Source: JB111 sp049856175 (lineage in GTDB: Bacteria > Actinomycetota > Actinomycetes > Actinomycetales > Actinomycetaceae). Taken from it: a stretch of 64,000 nt of DNA. The notes beneath the pieces were generated by a model. That model was given only the letters and a program-made list of their open reading frames with translations, had not been told where the DNA came from and made no database searches. This document shows, one piece after another, positions 44,043 through 51,716 of this stretch. The translations under genes were made by a program, and so were the position numbers. Positions within the stretch are counted from its first letter, which is position 1. The number at the start of each line of letters is the position of its first letter. The stretch lies in NCBI RefSeq assembly GCF_049856175.1, contig NZ_JBNDNA010000001.1, positions 248,001 through 312,000 on the forward strand, given 5' to 3'.

Positions 44043-45933
44043 CGCGGTTCTCCTCGGTGGTCGGGTGCGGCGGGAGGTGGGTCATGTCCGGCGGCGGGTC
44101 CGCCGGGGCGTCGGCCGGTTCGGCGGGTGCGGTCGGCTCGGTGGTCGGCTCGCCGGGTGCGGTCGGCGCCGGCTCGGCCGGTGCGGTGTGTGCCCCCCGG
44201 GCCGCGGGCGCGGCGGGGTCAGCGGGTGCGGCGGGCTCCGCGGGGGCCGAGGGTGCGGCGTGCGCGCCGGGCGTGGTTCCGGCGTCGTCGTCGATCTCCT
44301 GGGCCACGGAGCGGCGGATCTCCTCGAGTCGGTCGGCGCCGGGGAGCTCGTCCTCGTCCGACGGCGCCACGATCGCGACCTCGGTCTCCTCGGGCGGCTC
44401 GAGCAGCTCGGCGATGCGGTCCTGCCGCTCGGCGACCCGGGTCTCGATGGCCGCGGCGCGCTCGCGGATCTGGCTGAGCTCGGACTCGGAGAACAGCTCG
44501 AGGTCGGTCCCGCCGACCAGCTCGGAGGCGATGCGCAGGAAGTCGACGCCGCCGCCCTGCTCGCCGACCTGCACGATCTGGGGCAGCGACTCGGCGACCT
44601 GCTCGAGCCGGTCGAGGAGGTCCTGCTGATAGCGGAACGAGAGGATCTCGGGGGCGTTGGCGGCCGAGAGCGCCCGGATGTCCAGCGCCTGGGCCTCGAG
44701 CAGGGCGGCGTTGGCGTGCGCCGTGGACTCCGACTCGACGAAGCGCTGGCGGGCCATGGCGTCGGCCCGGTTCGTCTCGCGCTCCAGGGCGGTGTCCATC
44801 TGCGCCTGGTACTTGGCGATGTCCGCCTGGATCGAGCTCAGCGTCTCGCGCAGCGAGGCGAGGTCCTTGTTGAGGTCACCCTCGTTCTGCTCCTTCTTCA
44901 GCTGGAGCTCGTACTCGTAGGTGTAGGCCTCCTTGGCCACGCGGATCATCTCGGGCGCGCCGAGGTCCGCGCGGTACTCGTCGCTGGAGGGCTCGGCATG
45001 GGTGATGTTCGCGTGCGTGAGCTCCACCGCGGGCCGGAACTGCTCGTTCAGCTGGTCGAGCAGGACCTGCGTGGACTCGCCGACGAGGTCGTAGATGTCC
45101 GCCGCCTCCTGCTCGTAGATGAGCGAGCGGGTGGTCTCAGAGATGGCGTTGTTCAGCTTGTCCTGGAAGCCCTGGACGGCGCCGAGGACGAAGATGAACT
45201 CGCGCGGGTCGTCGATGCGGAACTGGAGGAACAGGTCGACCGAGGCCTGGACGCCGGAGCGTGTGGGCGCCTCGTGGATGGGCGCGTTGAACGGGTACTC
45301 GCGCGTGGTGTTGACGATGTAGGAGACCCGGCGCCACGGGTTGAGCAGCGTGACGAGGCCGGGCCCGACGACGCGCTCGACCTTCCCGAACCTCGAGATC
45401 AGCGCCTGGCAGCCGTCCGGGACCATGACCATCCCGGCCCGCCACCACAGGAAGCCGGCGAGCACGAGCAGCAGCACCCAGTAGTGCACGCCGAACAGGG
45501 CGGTGGCCAGGCCGCCGGTGAGGCCGCCGTCGCCGGCGATCCGGGTGACGTCGACGACGTTGGTCGCCGAGAGGATCCAGTAGCCGACGGCGCCGACGAT
45601 CGCGAGGATCACGACGGGGATCAGCGCACGGACGCGGCCGCCGCTCGGCATGACCATCGGCGTGATCACGTGGACCGGGCCGTCGGAGCCGTTCTCGTAC
45701 TCGGAGCGGTTGAGCTTCTGGCCGGCGTCGCTCAGCGAGGAGCGCTGGGCGACGATGCGGGTGCCGACACCGCCCGTGCTCTTCGCCGTGCTGAACGCCG
45801 CCACGTCCACCCTGAACGCGTCCGAGCCGTCGCCGACCGACCCGCCGCGCAGGTCGTCGATCGTCTCGAGACCCTGCTGGGCCTTCTGGGCCAGGCCTCG
45901 GGCACGCCCGACCCAGCCGGTGTCCTGTGACAT
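44035..45933 (-). CDS. SPFH/band-7 domain membrane protein (copy 2)
   Basis: A 632-residue paralogue of the downstream SPFH protein. Two helices (about 107-126 and 150-167) precede the SPFH core (VPDGCQALISRFGKVERVVGPGLVTLLNPWRRVSYIVNTT...), a coiled coil (KEQNEGDLNKDLASLRETLSSIQADIAK) and a Pro/Ala/Glu-rich tail of about 90 residues. The N-terminal 90 residues are not part of the family core. The start at 45933 has a GAGAGG site 8 bp upstream. It is probably the first gene of a four-gene minus-strand unit with the second SPFH protein, the kinase-like/flippase fusion and the DUF2079 protein. Confidence 0.87.
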   Translation of the reverse strand: MSQDTGWVGRARGLAQKAQQGLETIDDLRGGSVGDGSDAFRVDVAAFSTAKSTGGVGTRIVAQRSSLSDAGQKLNRSEYENGSDGPVHVITPMVMPSGGRVRALIPVVILAIVGAVGYWILSATNVVDVTRIAGDGGLTGGLATALFGVHYWVLLLVLAGFLWWRAGMVMVPDGCQALISRFGKVERVVGPGLVTLLNPWRRVSYIVNTTREYPFNAPIHEAPTRSGVQASVDLFLQFRIDDPREFIFVLGAVQGFQDKLNNAISETTRSLIYEQEAADIYDLVGESTQVLLDQLNEQFRPAVELTHANITHAEPSSDEYRADLGAPEMIRVAKEAYTYEYELQLKKEQNEGDLNKDLASLRETLSSIQADIAKYQAQMDTALERETNRADAMARQRFVESESTAHANAALLEAQALDIRALSAANAPEILSFRYQQDLLDRLEQVAESLPQIVQVGEQGGGVDFLRIASELVGGTDLELFSESELSQIRERAAAIETRVAERQDRIAELLEPPEETEVAIVAPSDEDELPGADRLEEIRRSVAQEIDDDAGTTPGAHAAPSAPAEPAAPADPAAPAARGAHTAPAEPAPTAPGEPTTEPTAPAEPADAPADPPPDMTHLPPHPTTEENRDV

Positions 45934-46060
45934 GGGGTACCTCTCGATGGGGGAGTGGCGGCCGAGACGTCGGCGACCGCGCGGCCAGTGTCCCAGGTGA
46001 CGGGCGACACGGAGAAGTTCCCGGCGGGGAGTTGAGCCCTCCCCGGCCCCGAGCACGCCC

Positions 46061-46176
46061 GATTCGTCGAGCGTGCGGTTCTCGGACCTCGAGCGTGCGG
46101 AGCGGCCCCCGGTCGTCGAGCGTGCGGAGCGGCCCCCGGTCGTCGAGCGTGCGGTTCTCGGACCTCGAGCGTGCGG
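46061..46176. repeat. Composite intergenic repeat array
   Basis: A CNTCGAGCGTGCGG core occurs five times (starting 46065, 46087, 46114, 46141, 46163). The spacing is symmetric: 22, 27, 27, 22. A 36-bp outer unit is present twice (46065 and 46141) around a 27-bp unit repeated in tandem. The first 40 bp recur in inverted orientation within copA at 46923-46962 with two mismatches. Confidence 0.85.
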
Positions 46177-46188
46177 GCGGCCTGTCCG

Positions 46189-48723
46189 TCAGCCCGCCGA
46201 GCGCAGGCGCAGCGAGTTGAGCACGACGATGACCGAGCTCGCCGCCATCGCGGCCGCGGCGATCCCTGGGTTGAGCAGGCCGGCGGCCGCGAGCGGGATC
46301 GCCGCCACGTTGTAGGCGAACGCCCAGAACAGGTTCTGCTTGATGACCCGCAGCGTGGCGCGCGAGATGCGCACGGAGGTGGGGACGGCGTCCAGCTCGG
46401 TGCGCACGAGCGTGAGGTCCGCGGCCTCGATGGCGATGTCGGTCCCGGTGCCCATCGCGAGCCCGAGGTCCGCCTGGGCGAGGGCGGCGGCGTCGTTCAC
46501 GCCGTCGCCGACCATCGCGACGACGCGCCCGCCCGCCTGCAGCCGCTCGACGACCGTGACCTTGTCCGCGGGCAGTACCCCGGCGGTGACGTTCTCGGTG
46601 GCGATGCCGACCGTGGCGGCCGCCTGGCGTGCCGCCGCGTCGTTGTCCCCGGTCAGCAGGTGGGCCGTCAGGCCGAGCCCGCGCAGCTTGGCGACCGCCT
46701 CGGCGGCGTCGGGGCGCACGGTGTCCCGTACGGACAGCACGCCCCTGGCGGACCCGTCCCAGGCCACGACGACGGCGGTCGCCCCGGTCTCCTCGGCAGC
46801 CGCGTGGGCGGCGGCGTGCTCGCCGAGGTCGACGCCCTGCTCGGCGAGCCAGCTAGGCCGACCGACGAGCGCGGTGACGACGTCGGCGTCCGGCGCGGTG
46901 GCGCGGCCGGCGTCCGCCGGAGCCGCACTCTCGAGGTCCGGGAACCGCACGCTCGACGAATCAGCGGAGGTGCCCGGGGACGCGGGGGCGACGCGGGCGC
47001 TGACTCCGCGGCCCGCGTGGTTCTCGAAGTCCTCGACCGCGGGCAGCGCCGCCCCCTGCTCGGCGGCGGCCTCGGTGATCGCGCGCGCCACGGGGTGCTC
47101 GGAGCCGGCCTCGACGGCGGCGGCCACGGCGAGCGCGTCCGGCTCGCCGGAGACGTCGACCAGCGCGATGCGCCCGGCCGTCACGGTGCCCGTCTTGTCC
47201 AGCACCACGGTGTCGATGCGGCGCGTCGACTCGAGGATCTCCGGCCCCTTGATGAGCACGCCGAGGTTCGCGGCGCGCCCGGTCCCGACGAGCAGCGCGG
47301 TCGGGGTGGCCAGGCCGAGCGCGCACGGGCACGCGATGACGAGGACCGCCACGGCGGCGGTGAACGCCTGCTCGACGCTCCCGCCCGCGAGCAGCCAGCC
47401 CGCGAGGACGGCGATCGCGATGCCGATGACGACGGGGACGAACACCGCCGAGACGCGGTCGGCGAGCCGCTGGACGGGTGCCTTGCCGGTCTGCGCGCGC
47501 GTGACGAGCCGGCCGATCTGGGCGAGCGTCGTCTCCTCGCCGACCCGGGTGGCGCGCACGAGCAGCGAGCCGGAGGTGCTGATCGTCGCGCCGGTGACCG
47601 CGTCGCCGGGGCCGACCTCGACGGGGAGGGATTCCCCGGTCAGCAGCGCGGCGTCGACGGCGGAGGCCCCCTCGACGACGACGCCGTCGGTCGCGATCTT
47701 CTCGCCCGGGCGGACGACGAACAGCTCGTCCACGGCGAGCCGCTCAACCGGGACGCGCTCCTCGGTGCGCGTGCCGTCGTCGGCGATGTGCACGCGCGCC
47801 ACGTCCTTCGCACCCAGCTCGAGCAGGGATCGCAGGGAGTCCCCGGCCCGGTGGCGGGAGCGGGCCTCGAGGTAGCGGCCGAGCAGGAGGAAGACGACGA
47901 TGAGCACCGCAGTCTCGAAGTACAGGTGCGGGGGCGCGTGGCCGCCGTCGTGGCCGCCGGCGGCCGGCCACAGCGTCATCTCCATCCGCATGCCGATCTC
48001 GCCGGCGCCGCCCAGCGTGATCGCCCACAGCGACCAGAGGGTCGAGGCCACGACGCCGAGCGAGACGAGGGTGTCCATCGTCGACGCGCCGTGCCGGGCC
48101 GCGCGGACGGCGGCGGTGTGGAACGGCCAGGCGCACCACGTGGCGATCGGCAGGGCGAGCACCATCACGACCCACTGCCAGCCCGCGAACTGCAGCGGCG
48201 GGACCATCGACAGCACGCCGACGGGGACACCGAGCACGAGCGCGACGAGGAGCCGGCGGCGCAGGTCCGCGGCGCGGCGCTGGGTGGGCGTCGAGGTGTC
48301 GTAGGTGTCGGAGTCGTCGCCGAGCGGGGAGTGGTCGTGCCCGCCGTGACCCGCGGCGTCGTGCTCCGCGTGGCCGCTCGCGTCGTGGTGCGCGTGCTCA
48401 CCCGAGTCCCGGACCGGCTCGGGCGCGCCGAGGCGGGTACGGGAGGTGACCTGCCCGTCGTACCCGGCGGCCCGCAGGGCGGCGACCAGGGTGTCGTCGT
48501 CGACGTCGGCGCTCAGCTCGACGTGCGCGGAGTCGGTGGCGAGGTTGACGGTCGCGGCGACGCCCTCTACCGCGTTGAGCTTCTTCTCCACGCGGCGCAC
48601 GCAGCTGGCGCAGGTCATGCCCTCGACCTCGAGCTCGGCCTCGCCGAGCAGGTCGGTGGCGTCGATCAGGTCCGTGGGGGCGCGCCGGGAGTTCTTGTCG
48701 TCGGGTCGTGCGGAGGTGGTCAT
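46189..48723 (-). CDS. copA: Copper-exporting P1B-type ATPase CopA
   Basis: An 844-residue Cu(I) exporter. An N-terminal HMA domain carries CASC (GMTCASCVRRVEKKL), followed by a His/Asp-rich linker (about residues 108-135), paired helices, the TGES actuator loop, the intramembrane CPC (ACPCALGLATP), the DKTGT phosphorylation site, SEHP in the N-domain, GDGVND in the hinge and C-terminal helices. In the N-domain, residues about 580-615 form an extra low-complexity stretch (with SSSVRFPDLESA) that coincides with an inverted copy of the adjoining intergenic repeat. GAAGAAGGG precedes the ATG. It is last in the csoR-copZ-copA order. Confidence 0.96.
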   Translation of the reverse strand: MTTSARPDDKNSRRAPTDLIDATDLLGEAELEVEGMTCASCVRRVEKKLNAVEGVAATVNLATDSAHVELSADVDDDTLVAALRAAGYDGQVTSRTRLGAPEPVRDSGEHAHHDASGHAEHDAAGHGGHDHSPLGDDSDTYDTSTPTQRRAADLRRRLLVALVLGVPVGVLSMVPPLQFAGWQWVVMVLALPIATWCAWPFHTAAVRAARHGASTMDTLVSLGVVASTLWSLWAITLGGAGEIGMRMEMTLWPAAGGHDGGHAPPHLYFETAVLIVVFLLLGRYLEARSRHRAGDSLRSLLELGAKDVARVHIADDGTRTEERVPVERLAVDELFVVRPGEKIATDGVVVEGASAVDAALLTGESLPVEVGPGDAVTGATISTSGSLLVRATRVGEETTLAQIGRLVTRAQTGKAPVQRLADRVSAVFVPVVIGIAIAVLAGWLLAGGSVEQAFTAAVAVLVIACPCALGLATPTALLVGTGRAANLGVLIKGPEILESTRRIDTVVLDKTGTVTAGRIALVDVSGEPDALAVAAAVEAGSEHPVARAITEAAAEQGAALPAVEDFENHAGRGVSARVAPASPGTSADSSSVRFPDLESAAPADAGRATAPDADVVTALVGRPSWLAEQGVDLGEHAAAHAAAEETGATAVVVAWDGSARGVLSVRDTVRPDAAEAVAKLRGLGLTAHLLTGDNDAAARQAAATVGIATENVTAGVLPADKVTVVERLQAGGRVVAMVGDGVNDAAALAQADLGLAMGTGTDIAIEAADLTLVRTELDAVPTSVRISRATLRVIKQNLFWAFAYNVAAIPLAAAGLLNPGIAAAAMAASSVIVVLNSLRLRSAG
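46923..46962. repeat. Inverted copy of the intergenic repeat inside copA
   Basis: Reads as the complement of 46061-46100 with two mismatches in 40 bp. It is in frame, encoding about 13 residues in the ATP-binding domain of CopA. Confidence 0.85.
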
Positions 48724-48914
48724 CGTGGGCCCTTCTTCCGGATCGGTGGGGCCGCGGGGGTGGGTGCGTCGCGTGGCGCGATCGGGTCGCGGGACGACGA
48801 CGTCGCGCCGAGCGGTCGTACGGGTCGTGCAGGTTGTGCGGTGACGCTGCGTGCGCGGGGCGGGTCGTGCGGTGACGGTGCCCGGGGAGGCCGTGCGGCG
48901 TCGTCGGGGCCGCG
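48724..48914. other. copZ-copA intergenic region
   Basis: It holds no gene. Short GCGGGTCGTGC and GTGCGGTGACG direct repeats occur between 48790 and 48885. The copA ribosome-binding site lies at its left end. Confidence 0.4.
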
Positions 48915-49139
48915 TCAGGCGCGGATCGCGGCGACCTCGTAGCCGGCCTCGTCGATCGCCGCGCGGAGCGCCGACTCCTCGAGCGGGGCGTCGGAGGTCA
49001 CGGTGACCGGCGAGGTGCCGCCGGCGTCGAGCGCGACGTCGACGTCGGTGACGCCGGCGATGGCGGAGAGCTCGGAGGTGACGGCCTGCGCGCAGTGGCC
49101 GCAGGTCATGCCGGTGACGTCGAGGACGGTGGTGGTCAT
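48915..49139 (-). CDS. copZ: Copper chaperone, HMA domain (CopZ)
   Basis: A 74-residue cytosolic metallochaperone with one ferredoxin-like HMA fold. The metal site is GMTCGHC (residues 10-16), and EAGYEVAAI closes the domain. It hands Cu(I) to CopA and probably to CsoR. AAGGAG lies 6 bp before the ATG. It sits 57 bp after csoR and upstream of copA on the same strand, giving the common actinobacterial order. Confidence 0.94.
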   Translation of the reverse strand: MTTTVLDVTGMTCGHCAQAVTSELSAIAGVTDVDVALDAGGTSPVTVTSDAPLEESALRAAIDEAGYEVAAIRA

Positions 49140-49196
49140 GGGTGCTCCTTCGTGGTGGCTGAGGTGGTGCTTCGGGCGGCTCGGGTGCCGGTGCGG

Positions 49197-49478
49197 TCAG
49201 ACGCGCAGCAGGCGGGCGGCGGCGGTGGTGGCCTCGGCGACCTTGGCCTCGCCCTCCTCGGGGGAGGACTGGGCGGCCTGCACGACGCAGTGGCCGACGT
49301 GGTCCTCGACCAGCGTGAGGCCGACGGTCTGGAGGGCCTTGGTCACCGCGGAGATCTGGGTGAGGACGTCGATGCAGTACGTGTCCTCGTCGACCATGCG
49401 GGCGATGCCGCGGACCTGGCCCTCGATGCGGCGCAGGCGCCGGGCGATCGCCTCCTTGTCCTTGGCGTATCCGTGCAC
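49197..49478 (-). CDS. csoR: Copper-sensing repressor CsoR
   Basis: A 93-residue all-helical repressor of the CsoR/RcnR family. With the GTG at 49478 as start, the Cu(I) ligands are C35 (TYCIDVL), H60 and C64 (EDHVGHC), matching the Mycobacterium tuberculosis CsoR spacing. RRIEGQVRGIARMV is the DNA-contacting helix. This start, preceded by AGGAGG at 5 bp, is better than GTG 49505, and VHGYAKDK fits the usual MHGY N-terminus. Two G-C-run palindromes immediately upstream are its operator. It represses its own operon with copZ and copA until Cu(I) binds. Confidence 0.95.
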   Translation of the reverse strand: MHGYAKDKEAIARRLRRIEGQVRGIARMVDEDTYCIDVLTQISAVTKALQTVGLTLVEDHVGHCVVQAAQSSPEEGEAKVAEATTAAARLLRV

Positions 49479-49515
49479 ATCGGCCTCCTGGTGGTGCGTG
49501 CTCACGACGCGACTC

Positions 49516-49554
49516 TACCCCCTGGGGGTATCACGGCGATACCCCCAGGGGGTG
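49516..49554 (-). promoter_or_regulatory. Double CsoR operator
   Basis: Two palindromes with C5/G5 runs, TACCCCCTGGGGGTA (49516-49530) and a TACCCCCAGGGGGT-type copy (49540-49553), are themselves inverted around five bases. Each matches the known CsoR box of a C-run and G-run flanked by TA. They begin 38 bp upstream of the csoR start codon. Confidence 0.9.
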
Positions 49555-49584
49555 ATATGCCGCACCGCGGCCGGCCCGGCCCGC

Positions 49585-51075
49585 TCAGTCGGTCGTCAGG
49601 TGCTCGCGCCACCAGTCCGGGATGTTCTCCGGCGCGCGCGGGTGCCGCTGGAGCTCGACGGTGTAGTCCTTCTCGGCCGGCTTCTTGCGCCACGTGGGCT
49701 GGATGTCGTGGTCGGTGGCGAGCTTGACCGACCCGGCGGGCTCCACGCTGATGACCGCAGTCAGCCAGGCGCCCTTGCCGCCGTTGTCCGCCGAGTCCGC
49801 GCGCAGCTTCGCCACCGCCTGCGCGACCTCCTTGCCCAGGCCCTGGAGGGTGACCTCGGTGCCGTCCGCCGTCGTCGCGCCGGCGCGGATCTCCCCGCGG
49901 GTGCCGAGCATGACGGCGACGAGCCGGGCGCGGGTCCAGTCGGCGGGCACGACGTCGACCATGCCGCGCACGATCGCCTGCAGCTCCTCGCGGTGCTTCA
50001 CGGCCGGGTGGGACTCGTCGGCGCCCTCGGGCGTGCCGAGCGAGAGCGTGGCGCCCGAGCGGTTGGCCGTGTGCGGGGCGGGCGCGGTCGTGGTGCCGTC
50101 GGCGCGCGAGCGCTGGTACTCCTCGCCCTTGGCCAGCTGCTCCTCGGTGGCCCACTGCTTGGGCACGCGCTGGGCGTAGACGACGTCGCTCAGCTCCTCC
50201 CACAGGACCGTCTTCTCGTAGACGCCGGCGTCGATCTTGTCCATCTTGTGCCGCTCGTTGACGTTGGCGTCGCGGGCGATCGAGAAGATTCTGGCGCGGC
50301 GGGTGCCCTGGGGGTCCATCTGGTCGTCGACGACCCGCACGGGCACGCCGTTCCAGCGGGCGGTGCAGTGCATGGCGAACAGCTCGTCGATCTCGGAGCG
50401 GACGACCTGCTTGGCCCAGGTGCCGGCCTCGGTCATCGTGAAGCCCTGGCTCTCGGAGTCCTTGCTCGGGGAGACCAGGGTGATGAGCGAGGGGCGACCG
50501 TCGTCGTCGAGGCGGACGTCCGCCGCCCACGTGGCGCCGTCCGTCTTGGCCACGTAGCCCACGAGCTTCGAGGGCACCGCGGTGGCGAAGAGGTCGCCGG
50601 CCGCGTGGTTCTGCCAGCCGTACGCGGGGCCGTGGTAGGTCCCCAGGTGCTCGGGCTCGGCCTGGCCCGGCAGGAAGCGCCACAGGCGTGCGCCGACGGT
50701 GAGCCGGTCGTGCTCGATCCAGGCGAGCGGCGCACGGACGTCGCCGACCTGGCTGAACCCGGACCCGTCGAAGGGCTCGCGGTCGAGGATGTTGCCCTTG
50801 ACCTTGGCGCGCTCGGCCTCGGTGCGGCCGCCGGTCGCGGGGACCATCTGCCAGGTGGGGGACAGCGGGACGTGCAGGACGTCGATCGGCTGGTCCGGTG
50901 CGAACGGGGTGCCGGTGAAGCTCAGGCCGTGCAGCTTGTAGAGCTCCTCGGTGGTGCCGAGCGTGGCGACCTCGGCGGCGGGGACGACGTAGCCGCTCAC
51001 CCGGTCCAGGCCCTTCTCGAGGTAGACCTTCGCCATCGCGGGGGTGACGGCCTTCTGCAGGACGAGCTGGGACAT
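49585..51075 (-). CDS. Large protein of unknown function, possible toxin/immunity-type fold
   Basis: A 496-residue protein with no signal peptide or membrane helix. I do not recognise it. Residues about 1-60 (VSGYVVPAAEVATLGTTEELYKLHGLSF) vaguely resemble NAD-glycohydrolase TNT-like openings. The last 130 residues, with WLTAVISVEPAGSVKL and a PENIPDWWREHL end, vaguely resemble YezG-type immunity proteins. Both are low-confidence impressions. The middle contains several Trp-rich beta-like segments. The start at 51075 has GGAAGG 9 bp upstream. The gene is divergent from an ArsR-like regulator and ends just before the CsoR box, but shows no copper-ligand motif. Confidence 0.75.
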   Translation of the reverse strand: MSQLVLQKAVTPAMAKVYLEKGLDRVSGYVVPAAEVATLGTTEELYKLHGLSFTGTPFAPDQPIDVLHVPLSPTWQMVPATGGRTEAERAKVKGNILDREPFDGSGFSQVGDVRAPLAWIEHDRLTVGARLWRFLPGQAEPEHLGTYHGPAYGWQNHAAGDLFATAVPSKLVGYVAKTDGATWAADVRLDDDGRPSLITLVSPSKDSESQGFTMTEAGTWAKQVVRSEIDELFAMHCTARWNGVPVRVVDDQMDPQGTRRARIFSIARDANVNERHKMDKIDAGVYEKTVLWEELSDVVYAQRVPKQWATEEQLAKGEEYQRSRADGTTTAPAPHTANRSGATLSLGTPEGADESHPAVKHREELQAIVRGMVDVVPADWTRARLVAVMLGTRGEIRAGATTADGTEVTLQGLGKEVAQAVAKLRADSADNGGKGAWLTAVISVEPAGSVKLATDHDIQPTWRKKPAEKDYTVELQRHPRAPENIPDWWREHLTTD

Positions 51076-51231
51076 GGGGGCCTTCCGGGTCGGGATCCTG
51101 ACGCCAACGGTACGTGAGTCGGCGAGGGCCGCTCGGGGCGTGGCGGCGGCGGGGCTCGCGGGGACGGTCGGGGAGGTGGGTGCTGATGCGTCGGTCACGT
51201 CCTGGGGGCCCAGCGCATCAGCTCTCGCATA

Positions 51232-51249
51232 TATCACCACTAAGTGATA
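51232..51249 (+). promoter_or_regulatory. ArsR-type operator
   Basis: TATCAC (51232-51237) and GTGATA (51244-51249) form an 18-bp dyad with a six-base spacer. The region is AT-rich and lies just before the ArsR-family start, so autoregulation is likely. The divergent 496-residue gene may share it. Confidence 0.65.
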
Positions 51250-51260
51250 GGAATGTGCCC

Positions 51261-51716
51261 GTGGACACCTTCGCCCTCGTCGCCGACCCGGTCCGACGCC
51301 GGATCGTCGAGGCGCTCGCCGACGGCGAAAGGGCGGCCGGCGACGTCGGCGCGCTCGTCCAGGGCGAGTTCGGGATCAGCCAGCCGGCCGTGTCCAACCA
51401 GCTGCGTGTGCTGCGGGAGTCGGGGGCCGTCGAGGTCGAGGCCCGTGGGTCGCGTCGGATCTACCGGCTCCGCCCCGGCGCCCTCGACGAGGTGGACGCC
51501 TGGGTCGAGCGGTACGCGCGCCTGTGGCCCCAGCGCCTCGACGCGCTCGAGTCCGAGCTCGCGCGGGGGAGGCGGGCGGCGCGGGACGCGACCCCTGAGG
51601 GCTCCGTCGGCCGGACCGCCGCGCCCCGTCGATCACCCGTCCCCCGGACCGCACGCACCGCGAAGGAGACCGAGCATGGACGCCACGATCGTCAGGGCAC
51701 TGACCGGACCGCGTGA
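51261..51716 (+). CDS. ArsR-family winged-helix regulator
   Basis: A 151-residue protein. The winged helix spans about residues 4-90 (FALVADPVRRRIVEALADGE, GISQPAVSNQLRVLRESGAVEVEARGSRRIYRL). No metal-ligand cysteines of the ArsR/SmtB alpha3 or alpha5 sites are present, so it is probably a non-metal or ligand-free member. The last 50 residues are Arg/Thr/Ala-rich. GTG 51261 has AGGA 8 bp upstream. The end overlaps the start of the SRPBCC gene by 41 bp in another frame, a common ArsR-AHSA1 pairing. Confidence 0.88.
   Translation: MDTFALVADPVRRRIVEALADGERAAGDVGALVQGEFGISQPAVSNQLRVLRESGAVEVEARGSRRIYRLRPGALDEVDAWVERYARLWPQRLDALESELARGRRAARDATPEGSVGRTAAPRRSPVPRTARTAKETEHGRHDRQGTDRTA

Noticed and set aside
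46061..46176. CRISPR-like array
   Set aside because: The intervening sequences are themselves repeats, the units are 22-27 bp apart without unique spacers, and there are no cas genes.
49516..49554. Rho-independent terminator of the 496-residue gene
   Set aside because: Although hairpin-like, both palindromes match the known CsoR box, are placed just upstream of csoR, and lack a T-tract.
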